Under the pieces are notes generated by a model. That model saw only the letters and a list, made by a program, of their open reading frames with translations. It did no database searches and was not told where the DNA came from. Made by a program: the position numbers and the translations under genes. Positions 15,280-22,563 of a stretch of DNA of 38,602 nucleotides are shown piece after piece (positions within the stretch are counted from its first letter, which is position 1; the number at the start of each line of letters is the position of its first letter). This DNA is from DATJLY01 sp035604195 (GTDB taxonomy: Bacteria; Pseudomonadota; Alphaproteobacteria; ATCC43930; CGMCC-115725): contig DATNIY010000023.1 in assembly GCA_035604195.1 (NCBI GenBank), forward strand, positions 1-38,602, in the 5' to 3' direction.

Positions 15280-15945
15280 TTAGGAACGGGTGACGTAGAC
15301 GTCCGCCCCGGCGCCATCCGATTGCGGCGGCGCCGCCTCGACCCGAAGATCGGCGGGCGAGACGCCGAGTTGCGCCAGCGCCAGGGCCACGGCCTTGGCG
15401 CGGTCCAGCGCCAGGGTGACGCTCGCCAATTGCTGCGCCGGGTCTCTGGCGCCTGAGCCCTCGCCATAGCCGACGATCCGTATCGTCCCGCCATGCACGC
15501 GGTAGAGCGTGGCGATGTCGACGAGGTCGCCGCGATGATCGCTCGGGAGCCGGGCCGAGCCCTGGGGAAAGGCGATGCCGACGATCTGGTCGGCCGCGGC
15601 ACCCGGCGGATTTGCCGGCGTCTCGGCAGGAAGCGGCGCCGGCGCGGCGAGCACGGCCGCGCCGGTCGCATCGGAACCGGCGGCAGACGCGCCCGACCGC
15701 GTCTCGGCCAGTTTCGACGGCGCAAGGGCGGGAGCGTTCGGCTGCGACAACGCGGGCGATAGGCGCAATTTGGCCGCCGGCAGCGGCGCGCCGGCGTCAC
15801 GGTATCGATCGAGATAGGCCGTGCCGACAAGCGGCAAGGCGACGGCGAGCAGGCAGAGGGCCAGAACCGCCACCCCGAGCGCGTCGCCGAAGATCGCGGC
15901 GGAGACGCGGCGGTCCTCCCATCCGAACGCTAGGCCAGATTTCAT
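15280..15945 (-). CDS. OmpA-like domain protein with single membrane anchor
   Basis: A 221-residue envelope protein. A membrane helix lies at about residues 21-45 (DALGVAVLALCLLAVALPLVG), followed by a Pro/Ala linker (about 50-115). The C-terminal domain resembles the OmpA peptidoglycan-binding fold: QIVGIAFPQGSARLPSDHRGDLVDIATLY, TIRIVGYGEGSG, and LDRAKAVALALAQLGVSPADLRVEA. This is the layout of periplasmic cell-wall binding proteins, including stator B subunits, but the helix has no ion-binding Asp, so it is not a stator. Several canonical OmpA residues (NxxLSxxRA) are changed to VTLALDRAKA. Function unknown. Confidence 0.72.
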   Translation of the reverse strand: MKSGLAFGWEDRRVSAAIFGDALGVAVLALCLLAVALPLVGTAYLDRYRDAGAPLPAAKLRLSPALSQPNAPALAPSKLAETRSGASAAGSDATGAAVLAAPAPLPAETPANPPGAAADQIVGIAFPQGSARLPSDHRGDLVDIATLYRVHGGTIRIVGYGEGSGARDPAQQLASVTLALDRAKAVALALAQLGVSPADLRVEAAPPQSDGAGADVYVTRS

Positions 15946-16025
15946 CGCTTCCCCCGAGCGGCGCCAAGCGGCGCCGGTAACTTGACGAAACCCGAAAATA
16001 TCGAAATAGACGCTATCACGGCGGC

Positions 16026-16047
16026 GCCGGCGCTGGCAAGCGCCGGC
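16026..16047. other. Perfect 9-bp inverted repeat between divergent genes
   Basis: GCCGGCGCT, loop GGCA, AGCGCCGGC. It lies in the 298-base gap between the OmpA-like gene and the PilZ gene. No T-run follows on either strand. It may be an operator or an RNA hairpin. I see no further gene in this gap. Confidence 0.4.
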
Positions 16048-16243
16048 CGAAGCCGCGGCGCCGGAGGTTTGCCGTCACCCGAGGACCGTGTGCCGGCGTC
16101 CAACGTCGCCGCGGCCGAAAAATTTCCTGGGTTAACTTTACTTCCGCGGCCGGCGCAGGCAGATTCGGGCGCCCTCAGCCGCCGGCGCCGGACACCCGAA
16201 GCCGGACCGGCGGACGTCGCAACGCAAGAACGGAAGGTGTCGG

Positions 16244-16576
16244 ATGGGCGCGGATAATGTCCTGCTGTTCCCGGGCCGGCGGCGCAAGCCCGCGGTCGCC
16301 GGGCGCCGCATGCGCACCGACTGGCCCGCCGAGATCAAGTTTCACGACAGCGCGCTGCGCTGCACGGTCGCAGACATTTCGCCCGAAGGAGCCAAGCTGC
16401 AGCTCCTGACCTTGCCCGAGGCGGGCAGCCGCGTCTGGCTCAGCCTCGACAGCACGCCGCTCATCGCGGCGGAAGTGGCGTGGCGGCGCCACGCGCATAT
16501 CGGGCTGCGCTTCATCGCCGAGCAGCGCTGGGTTGCCCATTTGCAGGCGCGTTGCCCCTTCGCCTGGTCGCGGTGA
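16244..16576 (+). CDS. PilZ domain protein
   Basis: A 110-residue single-domain protein. The PilZ fold is indicated by RRMRTDWPAEIKFHDSALRCTVADISPEGAKLQLL followed by SRVWLSLDSTPLIAAEVAWRRHAHIGLRFI. The DxSxxG motif of cyclic-di-GMP receptors is present as DISPEG (about residues 48-53). The first motif is off-register: RRMR gives RxxR, not RxxxR, so affinity may be reduced. The ATG at 16244 has GGAAGGTG upstream. Small PilZ proteins of this kind are common in Alphaproteobacteria and act as cyclic-di-GMP effectors on motility, envelope or polysaccharide. No partner gene is fused or overlapping. Confidence 0.85.
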   Translation: MGADNVLLFPGRRRKPAVAGRRMRTDWPAEIKFHDSALRCTVADISPEGAKLQLLTLPEAGSRVWLSLDSTPLIAAEVAWRRHAHIGLRFIAEQRWVAHLQARCPFAWSR

Positions 16577-16722
16577 AGCCCGGGGGCGCGCGCCGCCCCG
16601 ACACCGCCGAACCTCGTTGCTCTTAACGCACGGCATAATGCCGGCGCGCGCCGCGCCTTAGCGCGATGTTAACCAATGTTCCCGGAGAATCGGCGCGGGC
16701 CTTCTCGCGTGTGGTTCATGTC

Positions 16723-17619
16723 ATGACGGTCGATGGCGCAATCTCCTTGAAACGCGAAACCTTTTCCGCCGGTCTCGGGCTACGCCGCTGGTACGTCGCG
16801 CGCAACGGCGAGAGCCGCGGCCCGCTTTCGGATGTCGAGCTCGTCTGGCTTGCCGGCGACGGCTCGATCGCGCCGGAGGATTTCATCTGGCGGCCGGGCT
16901 ACCTCGGCTGGACCCAAGCCGACAAGATCGCCGGCCTGCTCATCCCCCCCGACGTGCCGGAGGGCGGGTCGCCCCCGCCTGCGGATCTGACGCCGCACGA
17001 GCCGCCGCCGCCTCCAGTTGCGCCGCCGCTCGCCCGCGCCGCCATGCCGGAAGCCACCTCGGCGCCGACCCGGCAGCCCGATCCGCCGCCCGCACCGAAG
17101 CCGGAGCCGCCGATTGCCGCCGCCGCTGCGGCCGCGCCGCCGGCGCCGATGCCCGCCGATACACCCGCGCCCGAGATCGCCGCGGCGGCGGAGCCCGCCG
17201 ATGAATCCTTGCGCGCCCTGCTCCTGGCGATCGGCACGCCGTCGCAGCCGGCGGTCTCCTATGTGAAGCGCCATTGGCGGGGCGAGTTGCCGCTGGTGTG
17301 GAGCTTCTGGGTGAACGGCGTGCTGTTGACCGGTCCGGTCGTCGCACTCTGCGCCTGGATCATCTTCTCGCTCGACGGCGCGACCCACATGCCCGTTTCG
17401 CTTGCTGCAATCGGCGGCGCCGGCCTGCCCTCCTGGATTTGGGCGTTCGCGGCAAGGCTGCTGCTCATTCCCGCGATCGCCATCCAAGTCTGGTGCATCG
17501 TCGGCATCTTCCGCAGCGCCTGCCGCCGCGAAGGCATGTGGGGCGAGGTCGCGACCGCGACCGCCGTGTGCAGCGCGCTGTGCTGCACCGTATTCACGCT
17601 TCTAATGCTGCGCGGCTGA
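16723..17619 (+). CDS. GYF_2 domain membrane protein
   Basis: A protein of about 298 residues with three parts. The first is a GYF_2 (DUF4339)-like domain, RRWYVARNGESRGPLSDVEL through FIWRPGYLGWTQADKI, a fold that usually binds proline-rich peptides. The second is a long Pro/Ala-rich linker of about 100 residues, possibly its own ligand. The third is a C-terminal membrane part with three or four helices (LVWSFWVNGVLLTGPVVALCAW, LLLIPAIAIQVWCIVGIF, VCSALCCTVFTLLML). Neither candidate start (16666 or 16723) has a strong ribosome site; I chose the later one because it is closer to the domain. Function unknown. Confidence 0.72.
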   Translation: MTVDGAISLKRETFSAGLGLRRWYVARNGESRGPLSDVELVWLAGDGSIAPEDFIWRPGYLGWTQADKIAGLLIPPDVPEGGSPPPADLTPHEPPPPPVAPPLARAAMPEATSAPTRQPDPPPAPKPEPPIAAAAAAAPPAPMPADTPAPEIAAAAEPADESLRALLLAIGTPSQPAVSYVKRHWRGELPLVWSFWVNGVLLTGPVVALCAWIIFSLDGATHMPVSLAAIGGAGLPSWIWAFAARLLLIPAIAIQVWCIVGIFRSACRREGMWGEVATATAVCSALCCTVFTLLMLRG

Positions 17620-17629
17620 GCCCCGCATT

Positions 17630-17649
17630 GCGCCGCCACGGTGCGGCGC
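17630..17649 (+). terminator. Candidate hairpin terminator after the GYF-domain gene
   Basis: GCGCCGC, loop CACGGT, GCGGCGC begins 10 bases after the stop codon. The stem is perfect at 7 bp but no T-run follows, so intrinsic termination is doubtful. Confidence 0.35.
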
Positions 17650-17735
17650 GGCTTGACCGGCACAAGCGAACCCGCCACAACTCTCCGGCGTATACCGCGT
17701 GTAAACGCGGGTCAATGTGACGGTGGAGGCGTCAG

Positions 17736-18092
17736 ATGCGGGGTTTCATTGCCATGCTGCTGCTCGGCGCAGCGGCCCTGCCGTTGCTCGCGGATCCCGC
17801 GGCAGCGGAGCAGTCGCGCGCCCAGTTCGGCGTGACCATCGGCCGCGGCTTCGTGCGCGCGCCCGGCCAGTTCGAAGCGTTCGAGCATTTCCGCCATCGC
17901 TTCTCCAGCGGTCTCTTCCAAGGCTATTGCTGCGTCTCGCTGCCGGACGAGTATGGCGGCATGCCCGGGATCGTCGTCATCAACGCCAACCTGCCGCCGC
18001 CGCCGCCACCGCCCATCGCAAATTTGCATATGACCGTCGAGAAGACGGCGCAAGGCGTCACTATCGTGCGCGGGCCGGCGATCCTGCCCTGA
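17736..18092 (+). CDS. Small exported protein of unknown function
   Basis: A 118-residue protein with a clear signal peptide (MRGFIAMLLLGAAALPLLADPAAAEQ; cleavage likely after AAA at about residue 24). The mature part has a Phe/His-rich segment (QFEAFEHFRHRFSSG), an adjacent Cys pair (GYCCVSLP), a run of seven prolines near residues 87-93, and a final strand-rich part (VEKTAQGVTIVRGPAIL). Two cysteines and proline runs fit an envelope or extracellular protein. It converges on the GDT1-family gene, whose stop is one base away. I do not recognise the family. Confidence 0.65.
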   Translation: MRGFIAMLLLGAAALPLLADPAAAEQSRAQFGVTIGRGFVRAPGQFEAFEHFRHRFSSGLFQGYCCVSLPDEYGGMPGIVVINANLPPPPPPPIANLHMTVEKTAQGVTIVRGPAILP

Positions 18093-18093
18093 G

Positions 18094-18717
18094 CTACTGG
18101 GCGAAAGCGCGGAGAAGGAAGACGGCGCCGATGACGGCGAACAGCGCCGCGCCGCCATAGCGCATCGCCTTGAGCGGCAGCCGGTCGGCGAAAGCCCGGC
18201 CGAGAAAGACCACCGGCAAATTCGCCAGCAGCATCCCGCTCGTCGTCCCCGTCACCACCGCGGCAAGGAAGATCACCGGGAGATTGGCCAGCACCATGCC
18301 GCTCGTCGTCCCGGTCACGACCGCAGGAAGATTCTGGTAGCCGGCGGCGAGCGCGACGGTCGCGATCTGCGTCTTGTCGCCGATCTCCGCCAAGAAGAAC
18401 GCAACGAGCGTCGTCAGGAAGACGCCCCGGTTCATGGTCACGTCCTGATCGAGCCGGTCCTGCCTGAGCGTCCACAACGCCATCGCCAGCATGCTCGCGC
18501 CCACCGTAGCGTCGAGCACCATGGTCGTCAGGAAGCGGCCGAACCACGCGCCGATGAGACCCGCGGCCAGATGATTGGCGAGCGTCGCCCCGAGAATGCC
18601 AGCGAGGATCGGCCAGGGCTTGCGATAATGCGCCGCCAAGACCAGCGTCAGGAGCTGCGTGCGGTCGCCCATCTCGGCCACCGCCACCGTCGCCAGCGAA
18701 ACCAGGAAGGCTTCCAT
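18094..18717 (-). CDS. TMEM165/GDT1 family cation (Mn2+) transporter with internal duplication
   Basis: A 207-residue integral membrane protein of the UPF0016/GDT1 family. Both signature motifs are present: AEMGDRTQLLTLVLA near residue 15 and AEIGDKTQIATVALAAGY near residue 115, in the two inverted halves. Members export manganese (some calcium). The second half contains an extra copy of a 21-residue helix (AVVTGTTSGMxLANLPVxFL twice), so the protein is longer than usual. The start at ATG 18717 was chosen because translation must begin near the family's MEAFLVS; the longer upstream frame runs through the riboswitch. The yybP-ykoY riboswitch upstream independently points to manganese. Confidence 0.92.
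   Translation of the reverse strand: MEAFLVSLATVAVAEMGDRTQLLTLVLAAHYRKPWPILAGILGATLANHLAAGLIGAWFGRFLTTMVLDATVGASMLAMALWTLRQDRLDQDVTMNRGVFLTTLVAFFLAEIGDKTQIATVALAAGYQNLPAVVTGTTSGMVLANLPVIFLAAVVTGTTSGMLLANLPVVFLGRAFADRLPLKAMRYGGAALFAVIGAVFLLRAFAQ
18206..18331 (-). repeat. 63-bp imperfect tandem duplication inside the GDT1-family gene
   Basis: Two adjacent 63-base units (18206-18268 and 18269-18331) are similar with scattered mismatches and encode 21 residues each, differing at only a few positions. The reading frame is kept. The unit spans roughly one membrane helix plus a turn. Confidence 0.9.
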
Positions 18718-18731
18718 CGAGCCGCCTGCCG

Positions 18732-18773
18732 GCCGGGCGGGTGACGGACCACGGCCGACCCCTCCCGCCCGGC
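18732..18773 (-). promoter_or_regulatory. Inverted repeat between riboswitch and start codon (possible expression platform)
   Basis: GCCGGGCGGG (minus strand 18773-18764) is perfectly complementary to CCCGCCCGGC (18741-18732), a 10-bp stem with a 22-base loop. It ends 14 bases before the start codon of the GDT1-family gene. Its position fits a riboswitch expression platform acting on translation; no T-run for termination is seen. Confidence 0.5.
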
Positions 18774-18784
18774 TGCGGCGAGGT

Positions 18785-18900
18785 CGAACCGATGGTCTCG
18801 CCATGCCATATCGGCCCCGTGCGCCATGGCGTCTCCGCCAAGCATGTTGACGCACGGCCCGGCCATCACGGCCGGGCGGCTACTCCCCAAGGGATAGGCT
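18785..18900 (-). ncRNA. yybP-ykoY manganese riboswitch
   Basis: On the minus strand the hallmark GGGGAGTAGCC (18888-18878) is followed by a perfect 8-bp hairpin (GCCCGGCC/GGCCGGGC). Next comes a helix CCGTGCG/CGCACGG enclosing AACATGCTTGGC, and finally ATGGCATGGCGAGACC, the conserved 3' element. A closing helix can form between CCCTTGG before the first loop and CCATCGG after the last, with a small internal mismatch. Family knowledge: this aptamer senses Mn2+ and usually controls manganese exporters, including UPF0016/GDT1 genes, as here. Confidence 0.87.
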
Positions 18901-18938
18901 GGTTTTACTCCGCCCCGCCGCCGTCGGCAAGCGGGGGC

Positions 18939-20051
18939 TCACCCCCACACTTCGCGCGCGGTCTCGACGACGAGGCGGAGCTTGGCGGCCTGCTCCGCGG
19001 GCGTGAGCGCATTGCCCTCCATGGTCGAGGAAAAGCCGCATTGCGGCGACAGGCAGAGCTGGTCGAGCGGAACGTATTTCGCCGCCTCGTCGATGCGCCG
19101 CTTCAGATCGTCTTTCATCTCGAGCGCGCCCTTTTTGGTGGTGACGAGGCCCAATACGACCATCTTGCCCTTGGGCACGAAGCGCAGCGGCTCGAAGCCG
19201 CCGGAGCGGGCGTCGTCGTATTCGAGGAAGAAGCCGTCGACCGCGAGCTCGTTGAACAGCGCCTCGGCCAGGAAATCATAGGCGCCCGAGGCATTCCACG
19301 ACGAGCGGAAATTGCCGCGGCAGCTATGGGTGCAGACGGTCATGCCCGCCGGCTTGCGTTTGAGCGCATCATTGATGAGGCGGATATAGGTCAGATGGAT
19401 GCGCTCGCCATCGACGCCGTTCCGCGTCATCGCCGCGCGCTCGGCGGGATCGCACAAGGTGGCGTAGGTCGTGTCGTCGAGCTGTAGATAGGTGCAGCCG
19501 AGCTTGCCGAGCCGCTCGATCTCTTCGCCATAGACCGCAGCGACATCGTGCCAGAACTGCGCGATGTCCGGATACGCCTTGCCCGGGAAATTGGGACCGC
19601 TGCGGCGGTGGATCATGCTCGGCGCCGGTATGGTCTGTTTGGGCGTCGCCTTCGCCACCCCCTTCAGGAACTGGAAATCCTCGCCGAAGATGGTCCGCTC
19701 GAGCGTGAGCGGCCGCGTGATCTTGATGCCGTCGACCGAGAAGTCGATGTCGCCTTGATCGCCGTGGAAATGCACCTGAACCTTGTCGTCCGATTTCGCG
19801 ACCCCGCCGATCTGATAGATGAAGTCCATATGCCAGGAGCGGCGGCGGACCTCGCCGTCGGTGACGGCCTCGAGCCCGGCCTCCTCCTGCATCTTGACGA
19901 GATTGCGGATCGCCGCATCCTCGACCGCGCGCAGTTCGACGGCGCCGATGCGTCCCGCCGCCAGATCCTCGCGCGCCTTTTTGACCTCGGGCGGGCGGAG
20001 CAGGCTGCCGACGTGATCGGCGCGGAAGGGCGGCTTGGTGCGATGCGCCAC
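18939..20051 (-). CDS. MetE-type cobalamin-independent methyltransferase, catalytic domain only
   Basis: A 370-residue protein like the C-terminal half of MetE (5-methyltetrahydropteroyltriglutamate-homocysteine methyltransferase). Zinc-site pattern residues are visible: VCTHSCRGN (His and Cys), a Glu within FFLEYDDAR, and Cys in CLSPQCGFSST. It opens with PPFRADHVGSLLRP, the typical start of the short alphaproteobacterial MetE-like proteins. The N-terminal MetE half is absent, so the methyl donor may differ from polyglutamylated folate; demethylase or other thiol methyltransferase roles are possible. The start is GTG at 20051 with GAGGAA upstream. It diverges from the molybdenum-subunit gene across 112 bases. 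Confidence 0.87.
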   Translation of the reverse strand: MAHRTKPPFRADHVGSLLRPPEVKKAREDLAAGRIGAVELRAVEDAAIRNLVKMQEEAGLEAVTDGEVRRRSWHMDFIYQIGGVAKSDDKVQVHFHGDQGDIDFSVDGIKITRPLTLERTIFGEDFQFLKGVAKATPKQTIPAPSMIHRRSGPNFPGKAYPDIAQFWHDVAAVYGEEIERLGKLGCTYLQLDDTTYATLCDPAERAAMTRNGVDGERIHLTYIRLINDALKRKPAGMTVCTHSCRGNFRSSWNASGAYDFLAEALFNELAVDGFFLEYDDARSGGFEPLRFVPKGKMVVLGLVTTKKGALEMKDDLKRRIDEAAKYVPLDQLCLSPQCGFSSTMEGNALTPAEQAAKLRLVVETAREVWG

Positions 20052-20163
20052 GGCGTTCCTCGTCGCTTGTTTGCCCGCGACTCTATCGAGGCGAAAACCG
20101 GCGCGCAAACCCCGCCCTTGTCGCCGGACGCTGGGCGGCGTCAAATGCCGGCGGGAGAAGCGG

Positions 20164-22506
20164 ATGCCCAGACTGATCGGCAAGCCCATACCGCGCTTCG
20201 AGGATCTCCGCCTGCTGCGCGGCAAGGGGCGCTACACCGACGATTTGCGCCTGCCGCGCGAGGTCCATGCGGTCTTCCTGCGCTCGCCGCACGCGCATGC
20301 CGAGCTGCGATCGATCCGCCGCGAGAGCGCCCTGGGGATGCCGGGCGTGCTCGCCGTGCTCAGCGCCGCCGAGTGGCGCGCCGACGGGCTCAAGCCCATC
20401 CCGCATCTGCCCAATACCATCGACGCGCTCGACGTGAAGAAGCCGGCATTTCGCGCCGACAACGCGAGTGTGATCTTCGACGAGCGGCCGCTGCCGCTGG
20501 CGGAGGGTCGCGTGCGCTATGTCGGCGAGCCGGTGGCGCTGGTCGTCGCCGAGACGCTGGCCTTGGCCAAGGACGCGGCCGAGCGCGTCGCGGTCGATTA
20601 CGCGCCGCTGCCCGCGGTCGTGTCGGTCGGCGACGCGCTCGCGCCGGAAGCGCCGCTCCTGCATGCGGGCGCGCCCGGCAATCTCTGTCTCGCGGCGGAA
20701 TGGGGCGATGCGGCGGCGACGGCGCGCGCGCTCGGCGAGGCCGTGCTGGTGGTGCGTCACGACTTCATCAATCAGCGTGTCGCCAATGCGCAAATGGAGC
20801 CGCGCGCGGCGATCGGCATCGTCGATGCCGAAAGCGGCGAGCACACGCTCATCGCCGGAAGCCAAGGCGCCCACCGCCAGAAGATGGCACTCATCGAGGC
20901 GCTGCAGCTGCCGCCGGACAAGGTCCAGGTCGTCTGCCCCGATGTCGGCGGCGGCTTCGGCGGGCGGACCATGGTCAATGTCGAGGCGGTGCTCGTGCTG
21001 TGGGCGGCGCGGCGCCTCGGCCGGCCGGTGCGCTGGACGAGCGAGCGCGGCGAGGCGTTCTTGAGCGACTATCAGGGCCGCGACGCGGTGACCCGCGCGG
21101 CGCTGGCGCTCGATCGCGACGGCAGAATCCTGGCGCTCGACATCGCGCTCTTCGGCAATGTCGGGGCCTATCCCGTCTCCTATGTGCCGCTCGCCAATGG
21201 CTATCGGATCGCATCGACGGTTTATCGCGTGCCGGCGGCGCATATGCGGATCACGGGCGTGCTCACCAACACCGTGCCGACCGGCCCCTATCGCGGCGCC
21301 GGCCGGCCCGAGGCGACCTTCGTCATCGAGCGGCTGCTGGACATCGCGGCACGGCGCCTGCGCCTCGATCGGCTCGAGCTGCGCCGCCGCAATCTGGTGC
21401 GGCGCGAGGATTTGCCCTACCGCACCGCCATGGGCCTCACCTTCGACAGCGGCGACTTCCTCGGCAACATGGCGCGCGCCGCCGAGTTGGCGGATTGGGC
21501 GGGGTTCGCTTTGCGCCGCGCCCGCGCGGCGGAAGCGGGCAAGCGGCGCGGCATCGCGCTCGCCAATTACGTCGAGGCGCCGGTCGGCGCGCCGCAGGAG
21601 AAAGTCATTGTCACCGTCCAGCCCGACGACCGGATCGAGATTCTGACCGGCACGCAATCGACCGGCCAGGGCCACGAGACCAGCTTTGCCCAGGTGGTGG
21701 GCGAGCAATTGGGCGTCGGGGCAGAGCAAATTGCCCTCGTCTCCGGCGACACGAGGCGGCTCGGCATCGGCGGCGGCACGCATTCCGACCGCTCGATGCG
21801 GCTTGCCGGCACGCTGCTGGTCGAGGCCGCGGCGAAGATCATCGCCCAGGGCCACGGCCTTGCCGCGTTTTTGCTCGATGCGCCCGAGCGCGACATCGAA
21901 TTCGCCGACGGGCTGTTTCGCGTCAGGGACAGCAACCGTTCGCTCGGCCTCTTCGATCTTGCGCGCGCGCTCGAGGATCGCCGCGATCTGCCGCCGGAGC
22001 TGCAGGCCCCGCTCGTTGCCGAGGCACAGTTCGTCGGGCGCATTCCCGCGCATCCGACCGGCGCCGCGGTCTGCGAGGTCGAGATCGACGGCGAGACCGG
22101 GCGCGCCTCGATCCTCCGCTACACCGCCGTCGACGATGCCGGCCAAGTCATCAATCCGCTCATCCTCGACGGCCAGATCCATGGCGGCATCGCGCAAGGC
22201 GCGGGCCAGGCGCTGATGGAGCGGGTCGTTTGGGAGCACGCGACGGGCCAGGTGCAAAGCGGCTCGTTCATGGATTACGCCATGCCGCGCGCCGACGATT
22301 TCCCGAACTTCGCGGTCGAGAGCGTCGAGGACCCGACCCAAGGCAATCCGCTGCGCGTCAAGGGCGGCGGCGAGGCCGGCACGACGCCTGCCGCCGCGGC
22401 AATCATCGGCGCCATCGCCGACGCGCTCGATGTCGAGCATGTCGAGATGCCCGCGACGCCCGAGCGTCTCTGGTCCATCATCCACGCCAAGCGCGAGGCA
22501 AGCTAG
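20164..22506 (+). CDS. Xanthine dehydrogenase/CO dehydrogenase-family molybdopterin-binding subunit
   Basis: A 780-residue large subunit of the molybdenum hydroxylase family. Seen are the N-terminal a/b hammerhead domain (IPRFEDLRLLRGKGRYTDDL; SPHAHAEL), VGGGFGGR near residue 265, PYRGAGRPEA (the form II CoxL-like active-site loop, not the AYxCSFR of true CO dehydrogenase), QSTGQGHETSF for cofactor binding, and KGGGEAGTTP with the catalytic Glu. The substrate cannot be told; aldehydes, aromatic acids or N-heterocycles are typical. No small [2Fe-2S] or FAD subunit is nearby. The ATG at 20164 has GGGAGAAG upstream. It is followed by the UbiD-like gene 57 bases later on the same strand. Confidence 0.92.
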   Translation: MPRLIGKPIPRFEDLRLLRGKGRYTDDLRLPREVHAVFLRSPHAHAELRSIRRESALGMPGVLAVLSAAEWRADGLKPIPHLPNTIDALDVKKPAFRADNASVIFDERPLPLAEGRVRYVGEPVALVVAETLALAKDAAERVAVDYAPLPAVVSVGDALAPEAPLLHAGAPGNLCLAAEWGDAAATARALGEAVLVVRHDFINQRVANAQMEPRAAIGIVDAESGEHTLIAGSQGAHRQKMALIEALQLPPDKVQVVCPDVGGGFGGRTMVNVEAVLVLWAARRLGRPVRWTSERGEAFLSDYQGRDAVTRAALALDRDGRILALDIALFGNVGAYPVSYVPLANGYRIASTVYRVPAAHMRITGVLTNTVPTGPYRGAGRPEATFVIERLLDIAARRLRLDRLELRRRNLVRREDLPYRTAMGLTFDSGDFLGNMARAAELADWAGFALRRARAAEAGKRRGIALANYVEAPVGAPQEKVIVTVQPDDRIEILTGTQSTGQGHETSFAQVVGEQLGVGAEQIALVSGDTRRLGIGGGTHSDRSMRLAGTLLVEAAAKIIAQGHGLAAFLLDAPERDIEFADGLFRVRDSNRSLGLFDLARALEDRRDLPPELQAPLVAEAQFVGRIPAHPTGAAVCEVEIDGETGRASILRYTAVDDAGQVINPLILDGQIHGGIAQGAGQALMERVVWEHATGQVQSGSFMDYAMPRADDFPNFAVESVEDPTQGNPLRVKGGGEAGTTPAAAAIIGAIADALDVEHVEMPATPERLWSIIHAKREAS

Positions 22507-22563
22507 TCGAGGCAACCGGCCGAGCGATCGAGTATGCTGAGCGACACCAGCCGGGATTGCCCC

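Noticed and set aside
15946..16243. Sigma-28 promoter upstream of the OmpA-like or PilZ genes
   Set aside because: No TAAA...GCCGATAA-like pair with acceptable spacing could be found.
18718..18855. Longer GDT1-family protein starting at 18855
   Set aside because: The extra residues are Arg/Gly-rich and are encoded by the riboswitch and its hairpin.
20164..22506. True aerobic CO dehydrogenase (form I CoxL)
   Set aside because: The active-site loop reads PYRGAGR, not AYxCSFR, and coxM/coxS are absent.
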